Below are positions 13,816 to 26,500 of a stretch of 64,000 nt of DNA, piece after piece. Within the stretch, counting starts at the first letter, position 1, and every line of letters starts with the position of its first letter. The stretch is from Nymphalis io (lineage: Eukaryota; Arthropoda; Insecta; Lepidoptera; Nymphalidae). The notes beneath the pieces are model-generated. The model was not told the DNA's origin. It worked only from the letters and a program-made list of their open reading frames with translations, and did not search any database. The stretch lies in NCBI RefSeq assembly GCF_905147045.1, contig NC_065918.1, forward strand, positions 9,486,001 through 9,550,000, read 5' to 3'. A program made the position numbers and the translations under genes.

Positions 13816-16800
13816 CTATATGTTTTATGCACGCAAAGTACAGAACAGTATAAAGACTTGTTGCCATTTTAATTATTGCGTAAATTTAAATATTTTTGTG
13901 ATATTTTTTTTACAGAATGTAATGACGTGCCTTCTTTGTAATAATGCATTTATTATTTGCTGCTAAGTTTTGGTACATTAATTAGTGAAAACATTTTAAT
14001 ACCAAAAGGTAATACTAATAATAAATTTTAATACACACACGAAGTTGATATTCAGCAAATGTGTAAAAAAATAAAACCATATGCTATTTCTACCTATTTT
14101 TTTATACGAGATTTTTTATATTTCTAATTTCTTAGATGGTTCAGCGCTTAAAACACATATCTTAAGCGAAAGGTACAGCTTAAAATCACTGCAAACCTTA
14201 ATGATTTTTTTTATATCAATAGGTGTTCGGCGATGAAGCAAAAATGTGTGAAATAAAATCAAACATTACATTTTCGTTTGTTCACCTGAACTTTGCTATT
14301 GCTATTGCTGTACGAGTTCCATAACTTTCTAGGGAAGGTTTCTTTTTTGCATATCGTTGACAGACTTTTTTATCTTTTTTATCTCAAAAGTTAAAAAAGT
14401 ATTTATTACATCACGTAAGTTGTAGCAAAAACGCAATACCAATATTTTATCATCTGCATTGATCGCAAGCTGACTCTCTGATATTTTTTTTAAACGGGTG
14501 ATGTAGAAATAGAAACGCTTAAGAAACGAATAGGCTTGTAGTTCTTCTACCTATAAAGAATATATAGACAAGATTTTACGGAATTTCAATATATATTTAC
14601 CATTAATCCACATCGCAATATTGGAATTATTCTACTACTACTATTTAAAACAATATAAAAATGATCATTATTTACATTTATCTCATATAGATACAATAAA
14701 ATTCTCAAGCTCAAAGTCCGCAGATATTATAAAAAATTAGCATCATTTCTCGAGTTAGTCACCTCCTCCAGATAAACTTACGAACTCATTACACGTACGA
14801 CGATGCTGTACTATATCAGATTATTAACTAAATCTTTGTTTACATCTCTCCGTTTTTGAGAGTTCCAGATGCACGTGATTCTTTGTTGTGACTAACTCGT
14901 TATTTTGTGACCTAAGCAAATTGGATGCATACTTTATCATAACGGAGTTTCGTTTATTTAGATGTACATTAAATTTCATATACTAATATATATTCAAGCA
15001 ACAAGTAAGTGGTTTATAGCCGTTCGCAGTTAAATCTTCATGATTTATATTCAGTACAGGTTTTTTATATTAACATTACCCGCGGTAAATCACCGTAACA
15101 ATAATTAAAAGACATGGAGAACGCAACCAACAATATAATGTTTGTGTTTACAAAAAACATTTGACCTATTTATGCACTGTCGACGCAGATGGTCCTGACG
15201 GAAGCGTTTTTTTTTAAATCGTAAGTCAAGCCTCTATATGCTTGTGATAAGGGTCATAGGAACCTTTGTAGTGTGTGCGGTGCGAGGATTTGTTGACAAA
15301 TGAATGATGACAATTATATTGTGTGGTCGTTCCCATTGTACAATTGACGTCTCTATATTGTTGTTCCCCGCAGTTACGGTCGTTGGTTGCTGCACAGTTA
15401 ACTTTTTTCAAAATTACGGTTTTAACTATTATTCTTTTTTATTAGTTATGTGTGCATTCTTGTTTTTAAAATGATTACCCATTATTTTAACATATAAGCA
15501 AATAATGAGCAAAAATATTCAATTTTGACATTAATATTGACACAAATGATCTAGTTGCGTTCACACTATTAAAATGTTTAAAAATATTATTTTTCCGTCA
15601 ATATTTTATAATGATTTTATTAAAGGAAGTTGGCACGGCAAATGTCTTAGATTTTTTGAAATAAAAATTGCACCGTAATATGTTTTTCTACTTCGTGGAG
15701 TCTGAATGGCCGCCTGTTTGTATCACAACAGTTCATCGTAGCGGGCAACATTGTGTTCACGCCGCTATTGTTTTCGCCGTCAAAAATAAAGCCATTGTCA
15801 CAATGTCATAGTTAGCTGTCAAGAGTATTATAACAATTAAATACTCCTCCTTAATAACTAACTTAAGGTCCAATTTATATAGTTAAAAAGTTCTTCACTG
15901 TTTTGTATAAACAATGAATTAGTTATTGTTTTATACTCAGTAGTTTGATCGTGTAGAGTTCGCTCGCTTTGTTATTTCTGCATTATCGAAACTTTAAAAT
16001 AGTTATTCATATTTGAAATTTTGTACTAAATTCATTTCATCTTCTCAAACCATACTTATTTGTTTTATATAGTCTTACTTTCTCTCTCATTCAAATTGAC
16101 CATGTATTATGCTATTATTATTTTTCCAGACATGTTATCGACTTATGGGACTTATATCTAGAAAACGTAAAAAGATAATCTATATTCTTCTAGAATATTA
16201 CTTTATAAATGTTATAAAACTAATTTTGCTTTATATTTAAAGAGAAAATATACTATATTAAGATAACATTTGTCTTTAATGTTCCAGATTCGAACAGCCA
16301 AAAAGTTGTATTCCTAAAAAAATAACATCAGAGCTAAAAATTCCGATCTTACAGTTACATTTTCTTAAATGTAAACGGTAGGCAACACATAAAAATAAGC
16401 CCTGTCTAAACACACAACCCAATATAGAGTTGATCTTTAATTAATACGGATTTCACAAAATGTTGTTTTCCGTTAGTTGCAGTTTGTGAATATATTCCAT
16501 TAAATTTGTCCGTGTAACGCAGTGGGTAACATACCATAGATGTGTAAAAATCCATATGAGTCCGTCAGCGGGTGATCCAGTGCTTATGAATAATAATATC
16601 GTCTGTAGCACGGAGCTACGAATCGAATTCCCATAGAGGCGTATTTCCTATTTCGCGTGAGAAACGTGTATGCGAGGCGATAGCTCGGTGGGCCGCCGGC
16701 GTCACGCTGGTCACCATTGTGTAGCCCCGGTGCACTACCACTATTGTGAGCTCCGGGTTCCTGCCGGGTGTTTATTTGCAAACACAGCGCGCGCCCTCCT

Positions 16801-17447
16801 GCTGCGCACGAGACCCTCGCGAGTTGATATCGCAATTTGTTACAATTTCGGTAATACGATACACGGCCACGTCTCTATTACGGCCTTCTTACTTCCGTGG
16901 TGCGTTCTGATTTTTCTATTTATGATGTCGTCAAGCCATGTTACTTATTTATTCACAGTAAATAAAACTTGAATTTAATTTAGCCTTAACATTTTCTATT
17001 CCATTAGCTGGATTCTAAAATTGAGAAATTCATTACACCGGCTTTCAAGATTATCAATCTAACACTATAATAAAAATGTAAAACGGTAGGAAACAGCTAC
17101 AGATATAAAAAATACATTTAGATAAGACTAATAGGCATTGTAAAATTGAAATGACAAATCCCATTGGTTTACACTTTATATCGATAGTACTTTACAACAG
17201 CGATATCTTTAATAATAATCGTTAAAGAAAGCAGGTGAAACATAATTCGGAACTTGTGATGTGGGTTCCCTATCATAAACTGTTTCGTTACTAAACGTCG
17301 TATATCACATCCAACCTTCTAATGTCGAGATATAAACATGCCGCTAATAAGGTTTTTTTTAAATAAACAATATTAATTATAGAGCAAAAATGTTTTATTA
17401 TTTTATTCAATAGCGAACTCACACTCCGTGCCGTTTGTTTGACTTCG

Positions 17448-17504
<57 letters not shown>

Positions 17505-20500
17505 TGTCTAATATGTTGAGATATTTTTTATCACGCCGACGCATGACCATAATAAAATCTTTTGAGATAGACATGTAATTCTCTTTGGAAGTTTCACTTA
17601 ACACTCATAAACAAAATAGTTTAATGTGTTTACTCCTATAAAATGTAATAAAAGTTAAGTTATGTATTAAAACGTGCGCGCTTAATCTTTAGAACTAATC
17701 CTTTTTTATTTTGACATTCAAAGTATACCAGATATTAATAAAATAAAAATGATAAATAATAAAAATATAATTAAACATAACGTTGGATTATTGTCCAGAC
17801 TTTTTATACTGTGTGTGAATATGTTTTTTTCAAATTTCTTTTTATTTTATTTCATGTGTTCTCATTTTTATGTCAAAGATTGTAACCGATGATTATTTTT
17901 TATTGATTTTCTAGTATATACATACTTAAAATTTAGTTGAATTAAAATAAAATTTATAAATTAGACGTGTTTACAAATTTTATTAAAACATAAAATATAC
18001 AGTTTAATTTAAAATTAAGATAAAGTTATTGACATATAACAATTCGATATCTGAAATCATTTCATGAATTACCTATTACACTCGTAATAAAATAATACAA
18101 TCGAAAACGTCTCGACTCGCGAAGGTTTTAATAGTATTTTCTTGTTTTGTCTTTCATTCATCATCATTAGAAATGCTATGAAATTCAATTAGAAACATAT
18201 CGGAAATGAAGAGTCTCATTCATCAGCTCGTTGTCTGTGATATCCGTCGACTGTAGACACCAGTACGCGTGTATTACGAATTGACTTTAGACACCGGCTA
18301 CTTGACAGAAGTTGATAATTTTTGGACAACTGATAGAACAAATCCGTATCGTAGGATATTGAGTGAGAACGTTCGATCATTTCGTGTGAAATAGAGATAC
18401 CAGCTAGAATTAAGGTCGCGATTAGTTTATTAGATTATTTTGTTACATTATGCTAATGTGACCGTCGACCGTTTAATTTTTTTAGGCACATGGACTTTGA
18501 TTTTACATAACATTTTTATATTTTAATAAAGAGAAAAAAGTTTTGTTACTGTACAAAACAATTAGCATATAAAATTAAATATTTGCAGTTGAGAGAGGTC
18601 GCGGGTTATCTAATATACTTTCATATACTTAATAGAGTTGGCGCTTAAAAGTTTTTTATCATACGATCTATCTATTGCAATAAAATTATAATTGAGCCGT
18701 TGTCGATTTTCCGAACAATTGACTGATATGTCATAAAAAATGTACGCGTGCAATATAAGAACACATTACATAGTCCATTGAGCAGACTTATTACGTGTGT
18801 AAATAGTACCTATAACTCGATTGATTTATAAAGAAGTTTACAACATACCAGTTTTTTTCCAATATTTTTTTTATAGTGACTGAGATCAATCATAAAAGGC
18901 TTTACTGATAATAATAATAATGTATTAGGTATTGTGAGTATTTTTAATAAGATTTAATAAAAAGTTAAATACCGTAAATAAAATATTTCTTTGTTCTAAT
19001 TACCTTGGACCTTGGTCACGAATTAAATATATCCGTAAATTATTAACTTTTTATGCTCATTTACTTTACGCATCTAATCTCTGGAACGACACTGCGGATA
19101 GATAACGTTATATTTATATATTGTATTATGTCATATTTGTTTTTTTAAGCTCTGTGTTTTTAAATATTGTTTTATTACATATAAATTCGAAGAGGCCTAA
19201 TGGTTAAACGTTAAATATTCATGTTTTAACTGCTTATCAATTTATAATGTAAAAAAAACGAGTTATTTATCTCAGGATATAAATAAACACGGTACAAAGT
19301 GAAGAGCGACGTTTTTGTTAGCCTGCATGTATTTTTTGAGAATCTATCGACTCAAAGATCTTATCGATGTCAAAAGACGAAGATACGAAAATTGAGTTGT
19401 CATTGAAAAAAAATCTATAAAAACTAATTATAAATTTCACACTCCTAACTTTACTTTTAGTCAACGTTTTAATAAAATATTTGCAAATTAGGTGACAATA
19501 GTACGTACCAATCACTTTTTATACAGACTTTTTAACAATAAATAATCTTGTTTATAATATAAAACTATTATGTCGAAAAAGGAATTCGAGCTTTTCGTCA
19601 TGGACCTTCAAAAGAAGATCAATATTTTTTTGTTTCTGATCCTGTAGAAGCTGCGTGTTTGCAAGCATAATGATGCCAAATGGCAAAATCCTTGAAAAAA
19701 GATATCTGCAGGTTACTGTTTATTGATTTTAGTAGTTTTTTTTCTTATTATGCTTATAATTAAAAAAAAAACTAATTTTGTTAAATTATTTTAAGTTAAT
19801 TTCTTTTAAATATTTTTATACTTCGTTTTCGTAGGGGTGAACACACACAAAATTTATAAATACACACTTAAGTAAATTAGTATGTATTAATTATATTTTT
19901 CATTATTTACATTGAGCCTTGAGCCTTAAAATATTATGTATACAATTTATATATTCTTTTTTTATTATACAAAAAGTTCCTACTGAAAAGTGTTAAATTA
20001 GATCGTCATATAAATACACTGACACTTAATTTTAGATTTCTTATTATCACTGTGTTCAAAATAATCAAGATTTCTGTAGTTGCCAGTAAACGCTTATGTT
20101 TATTTACGAAATAACATCTTTCGAGTCTCCCAAATTGGACGGAGGTGGGCGATAGATATTAATCTACACACGTGTTGCGATAAAGAATGTCTTTTGCACA
20201 ATAGACCTACGATGTTGCTGCTTTTAAATCATTTGTATTCATACCGATGTATGAATTTGCTTAAATGATGTTCTTGGCTAGCGTACACATTTTATTTCAT
20301 CGCTTCGTATTTAGGTGTCCTGGTTTTCGTGTGACCGGAGCGATCTTGAGCCTCGCAGTATTATATTTTATTATAAATTAATTTATTGTACAAATAATTT
20401 ATCGCGTCGGAAAGATATACATTTAATATAAAATATTGCTCTATTCGTAGATTATAACATGACAGAAATTGTATTTTTTGATCAAAACCCATATTTTGTT

Positions 20501-23500
20501 TGTGATTAAATTGTAAATTTAAATCACTTACAGGCCAGGTAAAAATGGCGTCATCAATTCATTCTTATTTAAATATGCGGCGTCTAAAATTATGTTCCTA
20601 AGAATAAATCAGTTGTCACTTCCCCTACTAAGACGAGCGAGACTTGTGTGAGTGAAGTAGTACTTTCATATGTTTCAATCTATGTTTCTTAACTTAATAT
20701 TGACATGTGTATCTATACATGTGACAATACAGAACTAACATTGGTGTAACAGATACATGCTTGGAAATATTAATTATAGCTACATTACGTATTATATAAT
20801 ATGAACGTCTGTCCATCTGTCTGTACGGGCTATGTTGATAACTACTGGACGGATGGATTTTCAAGGCGTTATCATTATTACATAGAGCACTTCAAGAGCA
20901 CTTCGAGAGTTTTAGTTATGTAAAAAGCAGCAACAGTATGAGTACAGTTGTGTTTTAGCAACATAGATCGAAATATTTGTTTTATCAACCATTTTTTACC
21001 CTTTCTGAGTTTCATCAAACAACATGTTCTGCGCAATGCGGCGTACATATTAAAAAGCGCTTAGGATATTTCTCAAAATATTTAAACCTAAAATGTAACA
21101 AAAGTATTCTAAAATGGCCGGTAATGATAACGAAGGCTGATGGCTTGATGGCGTTTAATACGTAACCGTAATATATGATGACCATAATCTTTGTTACAAA
21201 CGATTTTCGCAGACTTTTTCTGAGAAGTTTGTCTCCCATGAAGCCGTTGCCGATCATATGTTAGGTATATGATAATTGGTAATGAAAAGTGCGCCCAATT
21301 AATTACGAAATTTGATCTGTTAAACCGCTTAAAGATAATAAGATTAGAACTGTAGCTGTATGTAGATATCTTGTTTAATAAATGATTACGATTTCAATAT
21401 GTACCATACTTACAGACAGTAAATGTTCCCCCCCATTTAAGGAGAAGGTTTGAAACTTAGTTATACCGACCAAGCAGAGTTTAAACGACACGTGAAGGTT
21501 TCCGATATTAAATTGAAGTACATGAAAATTAATGGTGTTTGTAGTCTGTGGTTAAGATTCGCAAATCAATAGAGATTTGTGAATCTTAACCACAGACTAA
21601 GCCCACAAGACTTAAATCCGTACAAACACCATTAATTTGAATATTATATACATAGAACTTCTAAAGCTATCTGTATAGCTTTAGAAGTTCTATGTATATA
21701 ATATTGGCATTAATATTTCTATAACAATATATATGAATCGACTTAATTGCTGTTTCTTTGAGAGTCGACTTAGTATTCTTTTTCTAGTAGTAAGAATGAG
21801 GCGTTTCGGGCGATTGGCATGCGACACCGTGACGATTCCGGGGCATAACCTCAAACGCTCAGTGTTAATTAATGGCAGCACCGCCATCTATCGGTGACGC
21901 CCTATCAATCTTGCAGCGTCGGCGCGGCACTCATTTGTCGAGAGTATTTTAAGATATATCTTTTATACATACGCCGATACGAAATACACAATTACATATT
22001 TTCGAAGTCGAAAAATATGTATTCTATATAGTAAATTACTGTTAATATTATCTTAAATATTTACACGTCTCACAATAATAAATAGCATTTTTAATACACA
22101 TCTTTCTACAGAATATAAATTTTAATGGTGCTATTGTGATCGTTATTACTTGTTAACAAGTAAAAGCTATGCCTAGACGATAATGAGGTATCTTACATCA
22201 AAGAGCACGAACATGTTTATATGAAGATATTTTTATTATACACTGCGGGAGAGTAATATGTATTAATGTTGACCATAAAAATTGATTCTGCGTTTGAAAT
22301 TTTTCTAATTAGTAGTAATTAGTACCACAAAATATATCTTTGGTTCTTTCCAGTTGTAGCTTTGAGTCTTATTACATAGACTTAAGAAGTAAATTGTTTC
22401 GTTGGCGTTGATGAGTTTAATACGGTTTACTGCTTTATATTCTTAAAGAGTATGTCGGCTGAAAGGCGATTGGCTATTGCGTGGACATGCTTACTTGTCT
22501 TTTTGCTTCATGGTTAAATGGTTGAGAAAAATGATGGTGTCTTAACAATGCAGTTGTTCCTTATATTGGACTGTCATAGTTGATTATAGAAGTTAACAAA
22601 CGAACAATTAAGCCTTCGTACGATTTTCACATGCTTCACAATGTTTCATAAAATTGATAAATAATTTTCTATTGGATTATTAATTAAAAATAAAAGAATA
22701 AAATGTAGATAATTAAATTCAACATTTCAAAATCGATATTTACTTACGAGTACCTAGTGAATGTTCAATATTGTGCTCGTTATTAATTTAAAAAAAAAAG
22801 TCTGAATAGGTATGTTTATGCTTATCACCTGTCTCTCACATAATTCCGTCAGCATATATGTTGAAATGTCAATTGAAGTGGAATAAGAAATAGTTTATTT
22901 ACAAGTTGTATTTGAAATTTATGTGCGTTTTATATATTTACTTATCCTGCACGCTTATTTAATAAATAAATAGGAAAATTCATAAAATATTATTGAATAA
23001 TGGATTACTGTAGCTAAAAACTTGTTTACTGGACAGTTCAGGTGTTTGTTTTTAAAATAATTGAACGCTGTTTTTCCGTTGTAAAGTTGATTTGAGTATT
23101 TTTTTTGTTATTGGTGAAGTATAACTGTTTTTGGTATTTTGTCTTCATTGTATAATATAACTGATAACTATTCATTACGTTACTAATTATTGCAATATAA
23201 CGAAAACTTATTTGCAAAAAAATATCCGTAGGTGTAACTTGCGCATTTTCTATTACATTTATTTTTCTTTTTAAAAATGTAAGAAAACTGATAAATGGGC
23301 TACTTGATGGTAAGTGCTTGTGCGCAGAACAATATACCAAATTTTGTTGAAATTGATGGAATAATTCCTATATACAAGGGGAATATTGTTTTTTATAAAA
23401 TATAGAGACTTTTCATCAGTTAATATAACGCTTTGCTCAGTATTAATTAAACTTAAGTATATTTTGGAATATCCAAATAAAGTATCCTATGACCCCATCT

Positions 23501-26500
23501 ACTTATTCTACTTCTATACCATATATTAGATTAGTTAAGGATATGCTGATCAGTTTAAAAAAAATATTTGCTTTAGATATATTGAGAAAGGTATAATATA
23601 TAATATCACACAGGCGGAGCAGTAACGTAACGCGATGAAACCGTACGGAATAGCTAGTATTATCATAATTTATAATATTATATAATATTTAGTTTATTAC
23701 AAATATATAAAGTGATGGTGTAAGGCAGTTATTGTTTTTATATAACATTAATGTAATAATAAAATTTATGTTTTGGGTTCCGGGTGCTTAAAATTGTATG
23801 AAATTTTATTTTACATAGATATTAATAAAATAATGTTTATGCTATTTATTTTAGGAACAAATACAAAAATCTTAACTTAATTGTCATAAATAACCTTTTA
23901 TCTTTAGCAGTCTTTAGTATCGTATAACTTTATCACCTTGATATTAAATATTATTTAAGAATAAAAAATAAAGAGTAAGTTGCCATATCTTCGGTATCGA
24001 GAAACAAATATTAGGTATCGCGATTAGCGTTGCTGAATAGGCGTGATACGTTTGTTTGCCGTGACACATTAACAAATAAAGCTTGCCGCTCGCCATTGTT
24101 GTAGGCAGTGTGTCGAATCAGCGCGTTTCTTGCGTGAAACTCGCTGAACGTCCCGCGCTATCGCACGCCGTTGAATGTTTTAAATTTAAAGCCTTCGGTT
24201 TCGGATGCCAAATTTTTAATTCATTTCTCGTTAGCCTAACACAACCACTATGGGTCAGGTGATGTTTAAATTTTTTATAGCTCGTTTGTATACACTGCGC
24301 TTCTAATTGAATACAGGCGTGTTAAATTTTAGATCGAGAATGCAGAATATTAATATTTATTTACAAATATAAGCAGTAAGAACAAAAGAAACAGCCCTTT
24401 CGAATAAAGGATTAGGCGCAAATGAGCATTTGCGTGAAAATTTTATCGCAATAGTGTGACTCCAAGTCGTTAAATAATATTACTTGAAATAAAAGGGGTT
24501 AACCTTAGTTCTTAATTAAGTACTCTTAGTATTTTCAAATTTGAAGGAAACCCAACAGTTTTTCCGCTTAATACATTTTCCAGGAAACAATGGCAATAAT
24601 TTCAATTTTTACGTCTTCATTACAAAAATCTTTTGCCCTAATTAAAATGTAAGTAAAATTATATTAGTTTCTGCAGATTACAAGTTCGATAAATATTTAA
24701 ATAACTTTTAACAAAATATTTAACTCGCTTAAAACTTAAGATTAAAATTATTACGCAATCCCCCTTAAGTACAATTATATTCAAATTGTATTGTATCAAT
24801 TGTATATTGTATATTACTTATTATATCCTTAAAGAGGGCTACCTGGTAAAAATTATATTTAACATACATATGGTTAATATATTTTTTTGCTTATTAAATT
24901 GTCAAAAATATTTTTATTTTTATAATTTATAATGTGTGTACGATAATAACTTTTATTAAAAAATAGTCGTATGATTGTAATCAGGCGACACCTAGTGCTT
25001 AGCGAGGGCTAGGTGCTGTGGGCTGTGTGGCCGAGATAGGATCGTTCGTGACCGTAGACCACGACGGTTCCTTCATTTCGATAGCTTCATTTTAACCTGC
25101 GGCTTCAGTAATTTTGTTGGGCTTAATTTAACTTGAATTTACATTTTTAAAAATCTATATATTAATACGTGAGTATCGAAAAATGACGTATATTTATTTA
25201 GTTCTTAATAAATAGTGTTTCATTAGAGATTTAATCAATTATTTCATTTTATATTTTAAACCTTTTTTTAATTGGGAAACAATTTATATATATATATGTG
25301 CTTATATATCATTCAAAAATTATTTAAATATCATATAAATTAAATAATGGTTTATTTCGACCAAAGACTATATATTACTTTATACAAAAATTGGAATAAT
25401 TCAACGTATTCGGAAGCTTTGTTATTATTGTTTTTTTTTCGGTTCAATTGCTTGATATTAAATATTTGTAAATATATGCCAAAGTTAAATATCTGTTGAC
25501 ATTCGATAATCATTTTAGTTCGTAATAATAAGTAGTAATAGTATTATTATATTTTAAGAAATTATAATATAACGTTCCTTAAGCAAAGTAGTATTAAGGG
25601 TCTTAAGTCTCTTAAGCAAAGAAAATATAATATGTATCTAAACTAAATATGGAATAATAAAATGATATTTTATTTTAATAAATTTCACAATTAATATTAT
25701 TGATACGTTATAAATAAAGACGACACGGATATTAAAACAAATGTTATATACAATTTCGGCACTCGTCTCATTAATTACTTGCTAATGAATACATTTTTTA
25801 TAGAACTGTGTGAAAAGCTGTATTGTCATAGATATATTTTAGCGCTTCTATTTATTAAATGAAAGAAAAGGAATCTTATCAACTATAAAATTTTATAATT
25901 ATATTGAATAAACATATGTTTCGTGTTTTATTTGTCAATTTATTGGTTCTACAAGTATATTTACGACTTCGATTAGCTAGTTTCAGTATATAAGTAGCAA
26001 AATTAGTACGTGGAATAAAAATAACTAACAAAAGGTATTAAGGTACCTCGATTTATATGTATGGAAAAAAATACTAATTACCAGAACACTTCTTGCTGTG
26101 TTGTAAAAAAAAAAACGTCCTCTATGGGACATTGCTATGTCTTAATTTTATTTGAGATTTAGTAAATAATTCAGAGTCGTTTGATCGAGATAGGAATGAA
26201 GTCGTGGAATCGAGACCACACGGGGATGTCTCACTCGGGAGTCGAACTCACTATCTAGGATCTCGACCCCTTACCGGTTTTAATTATCTAACTAGAATTT
26301 GTTAAATTTGTCTCTAAAGAATAGATTATTATTTATCTAATTTTACTGTTGCCTGCCTGAAACTGATATATTTCTACATTTTGTGTTCTAAAACACTTAA
26401 AAAATACTAGATTTTTAATATAGTTCCATCCTTATCTTTATAATTAAAAATAAATTATAAATTAAGAGTATACTGATATCACATTAATTTAATTGAAACT

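Noticed and set aside
13499..13966. 155-codon + strand open frame
   Set aside because: It owes its length to the (TA)n microsatellite (Tyr-Ile run) and has no domain.
16584..16972. Overlapping open frames on both strands
   Set aside because: Both come from the GC-rich block; composition explains the lack of stops and no family is recognised.
26180..26280. tRNA or SINE head (B-box-like GAGTTCGACTCCC on the minus strand)
   Set aside because: No convincing A box at the right spacing and no second copy; too weak to list.
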